A stretch of 57,426 nt of DNA from Hyphomicrobiaceae bacterium (GCA_021324465.1 JAJPJB010000087.1:1-57426); one strand, 5' to 3'. Shown: positions 18,238 to 27,095, numbered from the stretch's first letter. The notes: generated from the letters alone by a model not told the origin. A program made the numbers and translations.

Positions 18238-19629
18238 CTAGCCCTCCCGCGCTCCCAGCCGCCGCGGTGCCGGCGTTCCTTCGTGCGCAATCTCGGCGAC
18301 CAGACTTGCGAGCGTGCCGATGGCGGACAGCGCAAATCCTTCCGGCGCTTCGTTGCGGGCTGCTTCCGGCACGACGGCCTTGGTAAAGCCGAGCTTTTGC
18401 GCCTCCTTCAGTCGCGGTGCGGTTTGTGCCACTGGCCGGACCGCCCCGGACAGCGAGACTTCGCCGAAATAAACGGCATCGGCGGGCAGGGGAGCGTGTG
18501 CCAACGACGATACCAGGGCGGCAGCTGCGGCAAGATCGGCGGCCGGCTCCTGGATGCGCAGGCCGCCAGCGACATTGAGATAGACGTCATGGCCCGACAG
18601 CCGCACCCCGCAATGCGCATCGAGCACGGCGAGCACCATGGACAGCCGATTCGGATCCCAGCCGACCACGGCCCGTCGCGGCGTGCCAAGCGGGGTCGGA
18701 GCGACCAGCGCCTGAATCTCCACCAATAGTGGCCGCGTGCCCTCGATTCCGGCAAAGACCGCTGTGCCGGGACTGCCGAGATCGCGCTCGGACAGGAATA
18801 GCTCCGAGGGATTGGCCACCTCGCGCAGGCCTGCGCCCGTCATTTCGAACACGCCGATCTCATCGGTGGGTCCAAACCTGTTCTTGATCGCACGCAGGAT
18901 GCGGAATTGCTGCGAACCCTCGCCCTCGAACGCCATCACGGCGTCGACCATGTGCTCGACAACGCGCGGGCCGGCGATCTGGCCATCCTTGGTGACATGG
19001 CCTACCAAAATCACAGCCGCGCCGCTGCGCTTGGCGAAACGGATCAGTTCGCCCGCCGAGCCGCGCACTTGCGTCACCGTGCCCGGCGAAGCTTCGACCG
19101 TTTGCGTCCACATGGTCTGGATGGAGTCGATAACCAGAAGCTGCGGCGCTAGGCCCTGTGACAGCGTTGCGACAATGTCCTCGACCGAGGTTTCCGCCGC
19201 AACTTCGACCGGAGCATCGGCGAGGCCGAGCCGTTCGGCGCGCAGCCGCACCTGCGCGACCGCCTCTTCGCCGGAAATATAGACGGCGCGATGGCGCTTG
19301 CGCGCGAAAGCTGCCGCGACGTCGAGCAGCAAGGTTGATTTGCCGATTCCCGGGTCACCACCGAGCAACAGTACCGAGCCGCGCACCAGCCCGCCGCCGG
19401 TCACGCGGTCGAATTCGGTGATGCCCGAGGGCAGCCGCGGCGCCTCGCGACTATCGCCTTTGAGCGCTTCGATGATGAAGGGGCGGCCTTTGCGCATCGA
19501 CCGCCGCGGGCCTTCGGCACCTTCCTCGACCAGCGTATTCCATTCGCCGCAAGCCTCGCATTTGCCGGTCCAGCGCGCACAGGCGGCGCCGCAATTCTGG
19601 CAAACGAATTTTTGCGCGCGCGCCGCCAT
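18238..19629 (-). CDS. radA: DNA repair protein RadA (Sms)
   Basis: 463-residue RecA-related ATPase that promotes branch migration in recombination. It begins with a four-Cys zinc finger (CQNCGAACARWTGKCEAC), then Walker A GGDPGIGKSTLL, the RadA-specific KNRFG motif (KNRFGPTDEIGVFEM) and a Lon-like C-terminal domain. ATG 19629 gives the normal N-terminus MAARAQKFVCQNCG; an upstream in-frame ATG at 19653 would overlap alr. Only one base separates it from the alr stop codon, so the two are probably co-transcribed. Confidence 0.95.
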   Translation of the reverse strand: MAARAQKFVCQNCGAACARWTGKCEACGEWNTLVEEGAEGPRRSMRKGRPFIIEALKGDSREAPRLPSGITEFDRVTGGGLVRGSVLLLGGDPGIGKSTLLLDVAAAFARKRHRAVYISGEEAVAQVRLRAERLGLADAPVEVAAETSVEDIVATLSQGLAPQLLVIDSIQTMWTQTVEASPGTVTQVRGSAGELIRFAKRSGAAVILVGHVTKDGQIAGPRVVEHMVDAVMAFEGEGSQQFRILRAIKNRFGPTDEIGVFEMTGAGLREVANPSELFLSERDLGSPGTAVFAGIEGTRPLLVEIQALVAPTPLGTPRRAVVGWDPNRLSMVLAVLDAHCGVRLSGHDVYLNVAGGLRIQEPAADLAAAAALVSSLAHAPLPADAVYFGEVSLSGAVRPVAQTAPRLKEAQKLGFTKAVVPEAARNEAPEGFALSAIGTLASLVAEIAHEGTPAPRRLGAREG

Positions 19630-19630
19630 C

Positions 19631-20776
19631 TTACGCGCCGCGATAGAAGACATGGTTGCGCGAACCCAGCCGCGTCAGAACCTCGTAGCCGATCGTGCCG
19701 GCAGAAGCCGCAACATCATCGACCGTGATGTCGCCGCCGATCAGCGTGGCAAAGTCGCCGCGATGCACGGAGCCGCTGAGATCCGTAATGTCGATGCACA
19801 CAAGATCCATGGAAATCCGCCCAACTATGGAACAGCGCTCGCCCGCGATGATCGCTACGCCGCCAGGATGATCGTCGGTGCCGCTGGCGGAACGCATAAG
19901 CCCGTCGGCATAGCCGAGCGCCACCACGGCGATCCGTGAAGCTCGCTTTGCCGTCCAGGTCGCGCCATAGCCGACCGTCTCATCGCGCGCCACATTACGC
20001 AGCTGCAGGATGCGCCCGGTCAGTTCGACGACGCTCTGCATCGGGTTCGGCTTGCCGGGAGTCGGATTGACGCCGTAAAGCGCAGCGCCCGGCCGCGCCA
20101 GATCGAAATGCGCCACGTCACCGAGAAATATGCCCGATGAATTGGCAAGCGATGCCGGAATGCCTTCATACAGTCCGCGCAGCTCGCGAAACAAATTGAT
20201 CTGCGTCGCATTGAGCGGATGATCCGGATTGTCGGCGCAGGCAAGATGGCTCATGAGCAGCGCGATGCCGTGATTTTGCGTTTGCGCGCGCGGTGCCAGA
20301 GCGGCCGCTTCCTCCGGCGTAATGCCAAGGCGCCGCATTCCGGTATCGATGTGCAAAGCCGCGCCGCCTTGCCATCCGCGCGCGCTGACAAAGGCATCCC
20401 ATTCAGCAAGCTCGGTCGTTGAATTGATGACCGGCCGCGCCTTGATCTCGATAAAGGCATCGCCCCAGTTCGGTGTGAAGCCGGTCAGCACATAGATCAT
20501 GGCTTCCGGCGCGCGCGCGCGCACCGCACGCGCCTCCGCGATGTCCGCGACAAAGAAAGTTTTGCAGCCAGCGCGCACCAGTGCTGCCGTGACCGGCTCA
20601 AGGCCGAGGCCGTAAGCATTGGCCTTGACCACGGCGGCGCATGGCACGGTGAGCAGCTGCCTCACCAGCGTGCGCCAATTGGCTTCGATCGCCCCGAGAT
20701 CGACGGTCAGCGTGGCGCCGGTTTCCGGCGCGGCGGGATTGGCAATCGGATCGGTGATGGGGGCGGCGACGGCCAT
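19631..20776 (-). CDS. alr: Alanine racemase
   Basis: PLP-dependent enzyme that makes D-alanine for peptidoglycan. The PLP lysine lies in AVVKANAYGLG near the N-terminus, and the second catalytic base, Tyr, is in GYGATWTAKRAS. The barrel segment HIDTGMRRLGI is also visible. ATG 20776 (MAVAAPITDP) gives 381 residues. A GTG at 20839, just after the dnaB stop, is a possible longer start, but the added residues do not look conserved. It lies between dnaB and radA in a minus-strand run. Confidence 0.94.
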   Translation of the reverse strand: MAVAAPITDPIANPAAPETGATLTVDLGAIEANWRTLVRQLLTVPCAAVVKANAYGLGLEPVTAALVRAGCKTFFVADIAEARAVRARAPEAMIYVLTGFTPNWGDAFIEIKARPVINSTTELAEWDAFVSARGWQGGAALHIDTGMRRLGITPEEAAALAPRAQTQNHGIALLMSHLACADNPDHPLNATQINLFRELRGLYEGIPASLANSSGIFLGDVAHFDLARPGAALYGVNPTPGKPNPMQSVVELTGRILQLRNVARDETVGYGATWTAKRASRIAVVALGYADGLMRSASGTDDHPGGVAIIAGERCSIVGRISMDLVCIDITDLSGSVHRGDFATLIGGDITVDDVAASAGTIGYEVLTRLGSRNHVFYRGA

Positions 20777-20839
20777 GGCGTGGTTATGACCGCTGCGGCG
20801 GCCACGGTAAAGCGGGCCCAATGCGAGGCCGCGTATCAC

Positions 20840-22345
20840 CTAGAAATCCGGCCGATGCGTGGTGTCGAGGTTGGCGAAGCGAGTAACCGCGGCATCGAAC
20901 TGCAATTCGACCGTGCCGGTCGGACCGTGACGCTGCTTGCCGATGATCACCTCGGCTTTGCCTTCGACGCGATTGCCTTCGGCCAGCCACTCCTCGAATT
21001 TCTCCCGATTCGACTCCAGCGGCTTACGCATCTGGTGATAATATTCCTCGCGAAACACGAACATCACCACGTCGGCATCTTGTTCGATCGAACCCGATTC
21101 GCGCAGATCGGATAGTTGCGGACGCTTGTCTTCGCGCGCCTCGACCTGACGCGAGAGCTGCGACAGAGCCAGGATCGGAATATTCAGCTCCTTGGCCAGC
21201 GCCTTGAGCCGCGTCGTGATCTCGGTGATCTCTTGCACCCGATTTTCAGTAGAGCGGCGGGTCGTACCCTGCAGCAGCTGCACGTAATCGATGACCAACA
21301 GATCAAGACCCCGCTGGCGCTTGAGCCGTCGCGCGCGCGCGCAGAGTTGTCCGATCGAAAGACCGCCGGTCTCGTCGACATAGAAGGGCAGATTCTGCAA
21401 CTCGATGGAGACGTCCTTGATCTTCTCGAAACCGGCTTCGTCGATGCCGCCGCGGCGAATTTTGTTTGATGGAATTCCAGTCTGCTCGGAAATAATGCGT
21501 GTGGCGAGCTGCTCTGCCGACATTTCCAGCGAGAAGAAACCGACAATGCCGCCATTGACAGTCGCCATGTGGCCGTCGGCGCGCCTCTCCCCTTGCCAAG
21601 CCTTGGCGACGTTATAGGCGATATTGGTGGCAAGCGCGGTTTTGCCCATGCCTGGTCGGCCGGCAAGGATGATGAGATCGGAAGGCTGCAAGCCACCCAT
21701 CCGCGCGTCGAGATCGGTCAGACCGGTGGCGAGGCCCGAGAGGCTGCCGTCGCGCTGATAGGCGCGCGCTGCCATATCAACTGCGGTGGTGAGCGCCTGG
21801 GCGAAGCGCTGAAACCCGGAATCGTAACGTCCGGTTTCGGCGATTTCGTAGAGCCTGCGCTCGGCGTCCTCGATGTGCTGCTGGGGCGTGGAGTCGACCG
21901 GCGCATCATAGGCGAGATTGACCATGTCCTCGCCGATCGTGATCAGGTCGCGGCGGATCGAAAGGTCGTAAATGGTGCGGCCATAATCCTCGGCATTGAT
22001 GATAGTGGTCGCTTCCGCGGCCAAGCGCGCGAGATACTGATTGAGCGAAAGCCCGGCAATATCGGCATCGCCGGGCAAAAATGTCTTCAATGTAACGGGC
22101 GTTGCGACCTTGTTGGCGCGGATCAGGCCGCCCGCCAGCTCAAAAATGCGCTGATGGATCGGTTCGAAGAAATGCTTTGGCTCGAGAAAGTCGGAGACGC
22201 GGTAAAAGGCCTCATTATTGACGAGTATTGCACCGAGCAGCGCCTGTTCAGCCTCGATATTGTGCGGCGCGATACGGAACGCGGGTTCCGGCGCGGCAGC
22301 CTGCTTGCGTGCGGTCGAATCGAATACTGGCATGGTCCCGGTCAA
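20840..22345 (-). CDS. dnaB: Replicative DNA helicase DnaB
   Basis: Hexameric 5'-3' helicase of the replication fork. The N-terminal domain begins PHNIEAEQALLGAILVNNEA. The RecA-like domain shows Walker A GRPGMGKTALA, Walker B LLVIDYVQLL, and the DnaB segments LSQLSRQVEAREDKRPQLSD and ESGSIEQDADVVMF, in total 501 residues. ATG 22345 or 22333 (MPVFDS) could start it. It heads the dnaB-alr-radA-cvpA-purF series, about 2.8 kb downstream of rplI on the same strand. Confidence 0.96.
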   Translation of the reverse strand: MTGTMPVFDSTARKQAAAPEPAFRIAPHNIEAEQALLGAILVNNEAFYRVSDFLEPKHFFEPIHQRIFELAGGLIRANKVATPVTLKTFLPGDADIAGLSLNQYLARLAAEATTIINAEDYGRTIYDLSIRRDLITIGEDMVNLAYDAPVDSTPQQHIEDAERRLYEIAETGRYDSGFQRFAQALTTAVDMAARAYQRDGSLSGLATGLTDLDARMGGLQPSDLIILAGRPGMGKTALATNIAYNVAKAWQGERRADGHMATVNGGIVGFFSLEMSAEQLATRIISEQTGIPSNKIRRGGIDEAGFEKIKDVSIELQNLPFYVDETGGLSIGQLCARARRLKRQRGLDLLVIDYVQLLQGTTRRSTENRVQEITEITTRLKALAKELNIPILALSQLSRQVEAREDKRPQLSDLRESGSIEQDADVVMFVFREEYYHQMRKPLESNREKFEEWLAEGNRVEGKAEVIIGKQRHGPTGTVELQFDAAVTRFANLDTTHRPDF

Positions 22346-22580
22346 AAGAATCGTGGGCTATGGCCGTTTTGCGGCGCGTGGCGAAATCGTATTGGTTACT
22401 CAACATCGCGGATCACTTAAGCGACAGCGGCGTACGCGACCTCGGGACGCCCTCGATAGTCCAGCTGCGCGGCGATTGGAAATCCTCATTGCTGGTTTCC
22501 CCATTACCCACCGCGGCGCGGGGATAGCTGCGCCAGAGTCCGTTTTAGCGCTTGACGCAGAGGAGATGAGCGACGAACGA

Positions 22581-23846
22581 CTATTCGCCGGCGAGCCGCA
22601 ATGGCGCGGCTCGGCGCGCCTCGAGGCCGCGCAATCGGGTTTCCTCCTGCGCGATGTAATCACGAGTTGCTGGCGTCAGTCCCTTGCGCTTGACCATCTG
22701 GATTTGGAACACGACCATGTCGCCTTCACGGAAAGCCATTTCCGAGCAGGCGAGATAGAACTCCCACATCCGGACAAAGCGCTGGTCGTAGATGCGCTCC
22801 ACTTCCTCGCGGTGGGCGAGGAAGCGCTCACGCCAGGCTTTCAGCGTCTCGGCATAATGCAGCTGCAGGATTTCGACGTCGGTAACCATGAGGCGTGCGC
22901 GTTCGATCGCCGGCAAGACTTCGGACAGCGCCGGAATGTAGCCGCCGGGGAAGATATAGTTGGCGATCCAAGGATTGGTGATGCCGGGTCGGCTCGACCG
23001 GCCGATCGTATGCAACAGCGCAATGCCATCGTCGGCAAGCAGCTTTGCGCATTGGCCGAAGAACGTATCGTAGAAGCTGACGCCGACATGTTCGAACATG
23101 CCGACCGATACGATGCGGTCGAAGCGGCCTTCGACCTCCCGATAATCGATCAGTCGGAACGTCGCCTCCTGTGTCAGGCCGCGCTCCAGCGCCCTGGTTT
23201 GCGCGCGCTGATATTGCTCCTGCGACAGTGTGATGCCGGTGACATGGGCGCCGGTATTTTCGGCGAGATAGAGCGCAAGGCCGCCCCAGCCGCAGCCGAT
23301 GTCGAGCACCTTGTTGCCCGGCTTCGGCAAGAGCTTTGCCGCCAAGTGGCGCTTCTTGGCGAGCTGCGCGTCGTCAAGCGACAGATCGGGGGACTCGAAA
23401 TAGGCGCAGCTATATTGCTGGTCGCCGTCAAGGAATAGCGAATAGAGCCTGCCGTCGAGGTCGTAGTGGTGTGCGACATTACGGCGCGAACGCGACTTCC
23501 AATTGAACTGCTGCAGACGCCGGAACAGGTGACGTAACAACCGCGGCAGCCAGATCCAGTCCGGCGCGCCGATGCGCTCCTGGCGCAGCAAAATCGCAAG
23601 CACGTCCGCGATCGAACCTTGCTCGACCACGAATGTGCCGTCCATATAGGCCTCGCCCAGCTTGAGTTCGGGGTCGAGCAAGACGGCGCGCTGCGCCGCG
23701 GCGGTCGCAAAGCGCACCGCAACCGGCGATCCGGAGCCGTCCCCAAATATGTATGTGGTGCCCCGCGCCGTGGTAACCTTAAAGGACCCACGGCGAATGA
23801 ACCGACGCAAAAATACGAACAGCAACCGATCCACGGCCGCCTCCAC
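22581..23846 (-). CDS. cfa: Cyclopropane-fatty-acyl-phospholipid synthase family protein
   Basis: 421-residue SAM-dependent enzyme that adds a methylene bridge to unsaturated acyl chains of membrane lipids. The SAM-binding motif is DIGCGWGGLALYLAE, followed by HVTGITLSQEQYQRA and a typical SVGMFEHVG segment. The N-terminal region resembles the lipid-binding domain of Cfa. Rhizobial genomes often have several paralogues, so the exact product (cyclopropane or another methylated lipid) is uncertain. A plausible promoter lies upstream at 23957-23985. Confidence 0.88.
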   Translation of the reverse strand: MEAAVDRLLFVFLRRFIRRGSFKVTTARGTTYIFGDGSGSPVAVRFATAAAQRAVLLDPELKLGEAYMDGTFVVEQGSIADVLAILLRQERIGAPDWIWLPRLLRHLFRRLQQFNWKSRSRRNVAHHYDLDGRLYSLFLDGDQQYSCAYFESPDLSLDDAQLAKKRHLAAKLLPKPGNKVLDIGCGWGGLALYLAENTGAHVTGITLSQEQYQRAQTRALERGLTQEATFRLIDYREVEGRFDRIVSVGMFEHVGVSFYDTFFGQCAKLLADDGIALLHTIGRSSRPGITNPWIANYIFPGGYIPALSEVLPAIERARLMVTDVEILQLHYAETLKAWRERFLAHREEVERIYDQRFVRMWEFYLACSEMAFREGDMVVFQIQMVKRKGLTPATRDYIAQEETRLRGLEARRAAPLRLAGE

Positions 23847-24154
23847 GCTTCACCTTGCCCCTTGCGCGATATGCGACGATTGGCGTTCCGCCCCCCTTGC
23901 GGCCGTTTTTCCGCATGATCGGCCTATCGCAACAGCGGGTCTTGTTGGTTGCCGTTATTAAAACAAAATCCTCGGTGACCAGCAATGCTGCGAAGACCCG
24001 GTGACCAATGTCCGTCACGCTGCGATCGTATGTGGTGGACCGGCCGCAATAAGACCGGCGGCGCTTCGCTTGGCTTTCGGGTCGTCTCGGTTCTGGGCAC
24101 CGCGACAGCGAGCGTGCGTAGGGGCTTGGCAGGGACTTGGCGTTAGGGGCAAGT
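23847..24154. other. Divergent intergenic region between cfa and the cytochrome-like gene
   Basis: About 300 bases with no recognised gene. It contains the AT-rich patch 'ttattaaaacaaaat' (23955-23969) used in the promoter call for cfa. On the plus side, 'aggggcaagt' directly before ATG 24155 serves the cytochrome-like gene. Confidence 0.5.
23957..23985 (-). promoter_or_regulatory. Candidate sigma70-type promoter for cfa
   Basis: Read on the minus strand: TTGCTG at 23985-23980, a 17-base spacer, then TTTAAT at 23962-23957. The -10 matches five of six consensus bases and the -35 three of six. It lies about 110 bases upstream of the cfa start in an otherwise GC-rich region. Confidence 0.4.
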
Positions 24155-25081
24155 ATGTTCACTACGTCAATAAGGCTCGGGGTGTTCAGCGTGTTCTACC
24201 GTCTTGCGCCTATGATGGGTCTTGTTGCCGGGCTGGGCCTGGCCGGCTCGGCCATTGGCCCAGTCCGCGCGCAGGTCAATATCGATCAGGGCAAGTCGGC
24301 CGCAGAAATTTTCGCAGGAGACTGCGCGACCTGCCACAAGAGCGCCCGCGGCCTCGCTGACGGCAGAAACAGCCTGACGCTTACCGCGTTCCTGCGCGAG
24401 CACTACACGTCGAGTGGCCAGCAGGCCGCCATGCTCGCTGCCTATGTTCTCGGTGCGGGCGCCGGCCCGGCGCCGGCCGCCAATCTCAAGCAGGGCGGGG
24501 AGCGCAACAAGAATGCCGTCGAGGAGCCTAAGGCGGGAGAGCCAAAGACCGGAGAGGCAAAGACCGGAGAGGCGAGAGCGAACGAGGCCAAGCTTGGCGA
24601 ATCCAAGCCCGGTGAGCCCAGATCGAAGACGGCGGCGCGTCCGACACCAGGATCCGACGGGACACGGATAGAGGCACCGGGACAATCCGCGAGTTCTGGA
24701 CGCCGCCCGGGCCGCCGTGAAACGAGGCCGGTCACTGCCAGCCGCGGCGCCCGGCAGGAGCCGGAAACACCGGCGCCTGCGCCGCATGCTGCGCCTCTGA
24801 CGCCGGAACCTGCACCGGCGGCATCCGAACCTGCGCCGGTTACCCCGGTCGCGACAGCACCAGCCAATCCCGAGGCGACCAATCCGCCAAGCACGCCGGT
24901 GGAGACACCGGCCATGCCCGCGACCGCAGCGGCGCCAGGTGCCGCAGCTTCGGATGTCACCCCACCAGCCGCGCCTCCCGCATCTAATCCGGAAGCAAGC
25001 TCGGCAGCCAACGCCGCCGCGCCCGCTGAGTCAGCACCTAGCGAAGGCGCACCCGTGCCGCGTGACAATATTCCGGATTGA
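24155..25081 (+). CDS. Secreted cytochrome c-like protein with low-complexity tail
   Basis: 308-residue protein. A signal peptide is expected (hydrophobic MMGLVAGLGLAGSAIG, cleavage near VRAQ). It is followed by a short domain with one haem-attachment motif CATCH (about residues 56-60) in FAGDCATCHKSARGLADGR. The domain is only about 70 residues and a distal Met ligand is not obvious. The rest, over 190 residues, is low complexity: first a five-residue K-x-G-E-x repeat, then Ala/Pro/Glu-rich sequence. ATG 24155 follows 'aggggcaagt'. The function is unknown, and haem binding is inferred from one motif. Confidence 0.7.
   Translation: MFTTSIRLGVFSVFYRLAPMMGLVAGLGLAGSAIGPVRAQVNIDQGKSAAEIFAGDCATCHKSARGLADGRNSLTLTAFLREHYTSSGQQAAMLAAYVLGAGAGPAPAANLKQGGERNKNAVEEPKAGEPKTGEAKTGEARANEAKLGESKPGEPRSKTAARPTPGSDGTRIEAPGQSASSGRRPGRRETRPVTASRGARQEPETPAPAPHAAPLTPEPAPAASEPAPVTPVATAPANPEATNPPSTPVETPAMPATAAAPGAAASDVTPPAAPPASNPEASSAANAAAPAESAPSEGAPVPRDNIPD
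24524..24620 (+). repeat. Degenerate 15-bp tandem repeat inside the cytochrome-like gene
   Basis: Six imperfect 15-base units encode the pentapeptide series PKAGE-PKTGE-AKTGE-ARANE-AKLGE-SKPGE. The two central units share 'aagaccggagaggc'. Such repeats vary in number by slippage. Confidence 0.6.
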
Positions 25082-25123
25082 GACGAATCCCGGACTGTTG
25101 GTTAACAGCCCGGGACTGATGCT

Positions 25124-25747
25124 TCACTTCTTTTCGGCGGCAGGGGGAGCGGGCTCGGCGGCTTCTGCGGTCTGCTCTGGCGTCGCGGCTTCGCCGGCGC
25201 CCGGCTCGAAGAAGGCCTCCGCGGCAATCACAGCGGCCTCCTGCTCGGTCGGCTCGCGCAGCTGGGTCATATCTTCGCCGCGCGCGATTCGCTCCGCTTC
25301 ATCGGGGTTGCGCGCAACAATGATGGTGACCGAGCTCTCGATCTCCGGATGCAGCAAAATCGGGACCTTGTGCCGGCCGATGGTTTTGATCGGCGCGTTT
25401 ACTGCGACTTGGTTGCGATTGATCTTGAATCCCGCCTCGCCCAGCAAGGTCATAAGATCGCGCGGCGACACTGAGCCGAAGAGCTGGCCTGACTCGGAAG
25501 CTTGGCGCAGCACGGTGAAGCTCTTGCCGTCGAGCTTTGCGGCCACCTGAGCGGCATCGCTCTTGAGCGCTTCCGAGCGCGCCTTGAGCTCGCTCTTCAT
25601 ATTCTCGAAGCGAGTGCGGTTTTCGTCGGTGGCGCGCAGCGCCTTGCCCCGCGGCAGCAGGAAATTGCGGGCAAAGCCGTCTTTGACGCGCACGATATCG
25701 CCCATCTGGCCGAGCCGGGCGATGCGTTCGAGGAGGATCACGTCCAT
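25124..25747 (-). CDS. rplI: 50S ribosomal protein L9
   Basis: Binds 23S rRNA with its N-terminal domain. The start VILLERIARLGQMGDIVRV and NFLLPRGKALRAT are diagnostic, and the connecting helix and C-terminal domain follow. At 207 residues it is longer than the E. coli protein (149) because of an Ala/Glu/Pro tail ending PPAAEKK, common in relatives. It is the last gene of the rpsF-rpsR-rplI operon. Confidence 0.97.
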   Translation of the reverse strand: MDVILLERIARLGQMGDIVRVKDGFARNFLLPRGKALRATDENRTRFENMKSELKARSEALKSDAAQVAAKLDGKSFTVLRQASESGQLFGSVSPRDLMTLLGEAGFKINRNQVAVNAPIKTIGRHKVPILLHPEIESSVTIIVARNPDEAERIARGEDMTQLREPTEQEAAVIAAEAFFEPGAGEAATPEQTAEAAEPAPPAAEKK

Positions 25748-25758
25748 GAACGCCTCCC

Positions 25759-26013
25759 TTACCGGATCACGTAGGGCAACAGCCCCAGAAAGCGTGCACG
25801 CTTGATGGCCTGTGCGAGTTCGCGCTGCTTCTTGGCCGAAACCGCGGTGATGCGGCTCGGCACGATCTTGCCGCGCTCCGAGACGAAACGCTGCAACAGC
25901 TTGATGTCCTTGTAATCGATCTTCGGCGCATTGGCGCCCGAGAACGGGCAGCTCTTGCGGCGGCGGAAGAACGGGCGGCGGCCGCCGCCAGCGCCTTGCG
26001 GTGCCGTGGCCAT
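25759..26013 (-). CDS. rpsR: 30S ribosomal protein S18
   Basis: Small-subunit protein that pairs with S6 in the platform. Diagnostic parts are [34 protein letters not shown] and the basic end [16 protein letters not shown] 26013 is preferred; an ATG two codons upstream (26019) overlaps the rpsF stop. Spacing to rplI is 11 bases. Confidence 0.97.
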   Translation of the reverse strand: MATAPQGAGGGRRPFFRRRKSCPFSGANAPKIDYKDIKLLQRFVSERGKIVPSRITAVSAKKQRELAQAIKRARFLGLLPYVIR

Positions 26014-26015
26014 GA

Positions 26016-26462
26016 TCATTCCTCCGTCATGCCGTCGAGATCGTCACTGTCGCGCCCGCCGCGCCGGTCACGGTCTCTGCTGCCGCGCTCGAAACGGTCG
26101 CCGCGTTCGCCACGACGCTCCTCGCGGTCGCGATCACGCTCGGCGCGGCGCATCATGGCCGACGGGCCTTCCTCATGCGCGTCGACCCGGATAGTGAGAT
26201 AGCGCAGAACGTCTTCGTTAAGCCGCTCGAGCCGCTCGATCTCGTTGATCGCCGGCGGCGGCGCGTCGACGTCCATCAGGGTGAAATGCGCCTTGCGGTT
26301 CTTGCGTAGCCGGTAGGAGAGGGATTTGACCCCCCAATATTCGGTCTTTTTGACTGTTCCGCCGAGCCCTTCGATGACACCTTTTAATTGGGCGGTCAAT
26401 TCCTCGACCTGCTGCGCGCTGGCGTCCTGGCGCGCAAGATAGACATGTTCATAGAGCGGCAT
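26016..26462 (-). CDS. rpsF: 30S ribosomal protein S6
   Basis: 148-residue protein beginning [19 protein letters not shown], with the S6 core ([32 protein letters not shown]) and a long Arg/Asp/Glu-rich tail typical of alphaproteobacteria. ATG 26462 is the family start; the frame stays open upstream to 26642 but that part is leader. It is the first gene of the ribosomal operon and has a good promoter about 235 bases upstream. Confidence 0.97.
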   Translation of the reverse strand: MPLYEHVYLARQDASAQQVEELTAQLKGVIEGLGGTVKKTEYWGVKSLSYRLRKNRKAHFTLMDVDAPPPAINEIERLERLNEDVLRYLTIRVDAHEEGPSAMMRRAERDRDREERRGERGDRFERGSRDRDRRGGRDSDDLDGMTEE

Positions 26463-26695
26463 GGCTGCCCTTTCCTCGCTTGCGTGCTCGCCCAGGCGCG
26501 AAGCCCCTCGAACCCTTCGGGAAAGGCTCGAATGCTCTGAAGGCGAGGACACCGGACGCCGGACCCGTTTGCGGCTCAAAAAGCGCGCGCGGGGCCCTAC
26601 CGCACTCTCACCCGGGGACCCGTCACCACGGTCCGGGAACAAGAGCTGGTGCAGCCGTCCGTTCAGCCCCCGGCCGGGGTCGAGCGGAAGGCGGC

Positions 26696-26723
26696 CTTAT
26701 ACGCGGCTTTTCGAGAAAGGCAA
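26696..26723 (-). promoter_or_regulatory. Candidate promoter of the rpsF-rpsR-rplI operon
   Basis: Read on the minus strand: TTGCCT at 26723-26718, a 16-base spacer, then TATAAG at 26701-26696 (five of six consensus bases). Transcription would start near 26688, leaving a leader of about 225 bases before rpsF. Confidence 0.55.
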
Positions 26724-26738
26724 GGCGGCAGAGCGCGA

Positions 26739-26975
26739 TTAGCTGCTCGGGCGCCGATCCGCCGTTTGGATCAGTTCCGCAAGCCGCACGGCGAGCTCCA
26801 CACCTTCGCGGATCTGTCCCTCGCCGGCCTCGCCGCCAGCTAAGGCCGATGCGCGCAATTTTTGCATCCTGGCCAGCAGGACTTCGAGGCTTTGGGTGAG
26901 CAGTTTCTGCCGGAACGCCGGATCTGCCCGCGCGCGGGCAAGCTCGCTCTCGGTGACCGGCGGGAACGTGCTCAT
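26739..26975 (-). CDS. Small conserved-looking hypothetical protein
   Basis: 78 residues, MSTFPPVTESELARARADPA at the start, then a helical, Leu/Arg-rich body (LLTQSLEVLLARMQKLRAS) and a Gly/Ala linker. No membrane segment or known motif is seen. ATG 26975 is chosen over an upstream start at 27038 because the added residues look unlike protein and cross a palindrome. It sits upstream of the rpsF promoter on the same strand and is divergent from fabD. I recall similar small proteins next to fabD in relatives, but cannot confirm this. Confidence 0.6.
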   Translation of the reverse strand: MSTFPPVTESELARARADPAFRQKLLTQSLEVLLARMQKLRASALAGGEAGEGQIREGVELAVRLAELIQTADRRPSS

Positions 26976-27004
26976 CAACAAAGCGCTCGCGAACGCCTCA
27001 GTTC

Positions 27005-27027
27005 GGGCTTTTGCCCGGCAAAAGCCC
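27005..27027. repeat. Perfect 23-base inverted repeat
   Basis: Arms GGGCTTTTGCC (27005-27015) and GGCAAAAGCCC (27017-27027) are perfectly complementary around one C. The repeat lies between the divergent small hypothetical gene and fabD, 30 bases from one start and 142 from the other. No T-run follows on either strand, so an operator is more likely than a terminator. Confidence 0.7.
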
Positions 27028-27095
27028 AAGCCTAGCAATGGGCGGTTGTCGCTTTCTTACCGAACTGTCCCGGCCGCCGGCTTGCGCTACATCCC

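Noticed and set aside
24442-25068. Minus-strand Gly/Ala-rich frame opposite the cytochrome-like gene
   Set aside because: Simple complement of the Ala/Pro repeats on the plus strand.
26509-26528. tRNA T-arm-like 'gggttcgagg' (minus strand)
   Set aside because: No acceptor or anticodon arm surrounds it and the stem does not fit a T-arm; better read as part of the rpsF leader.
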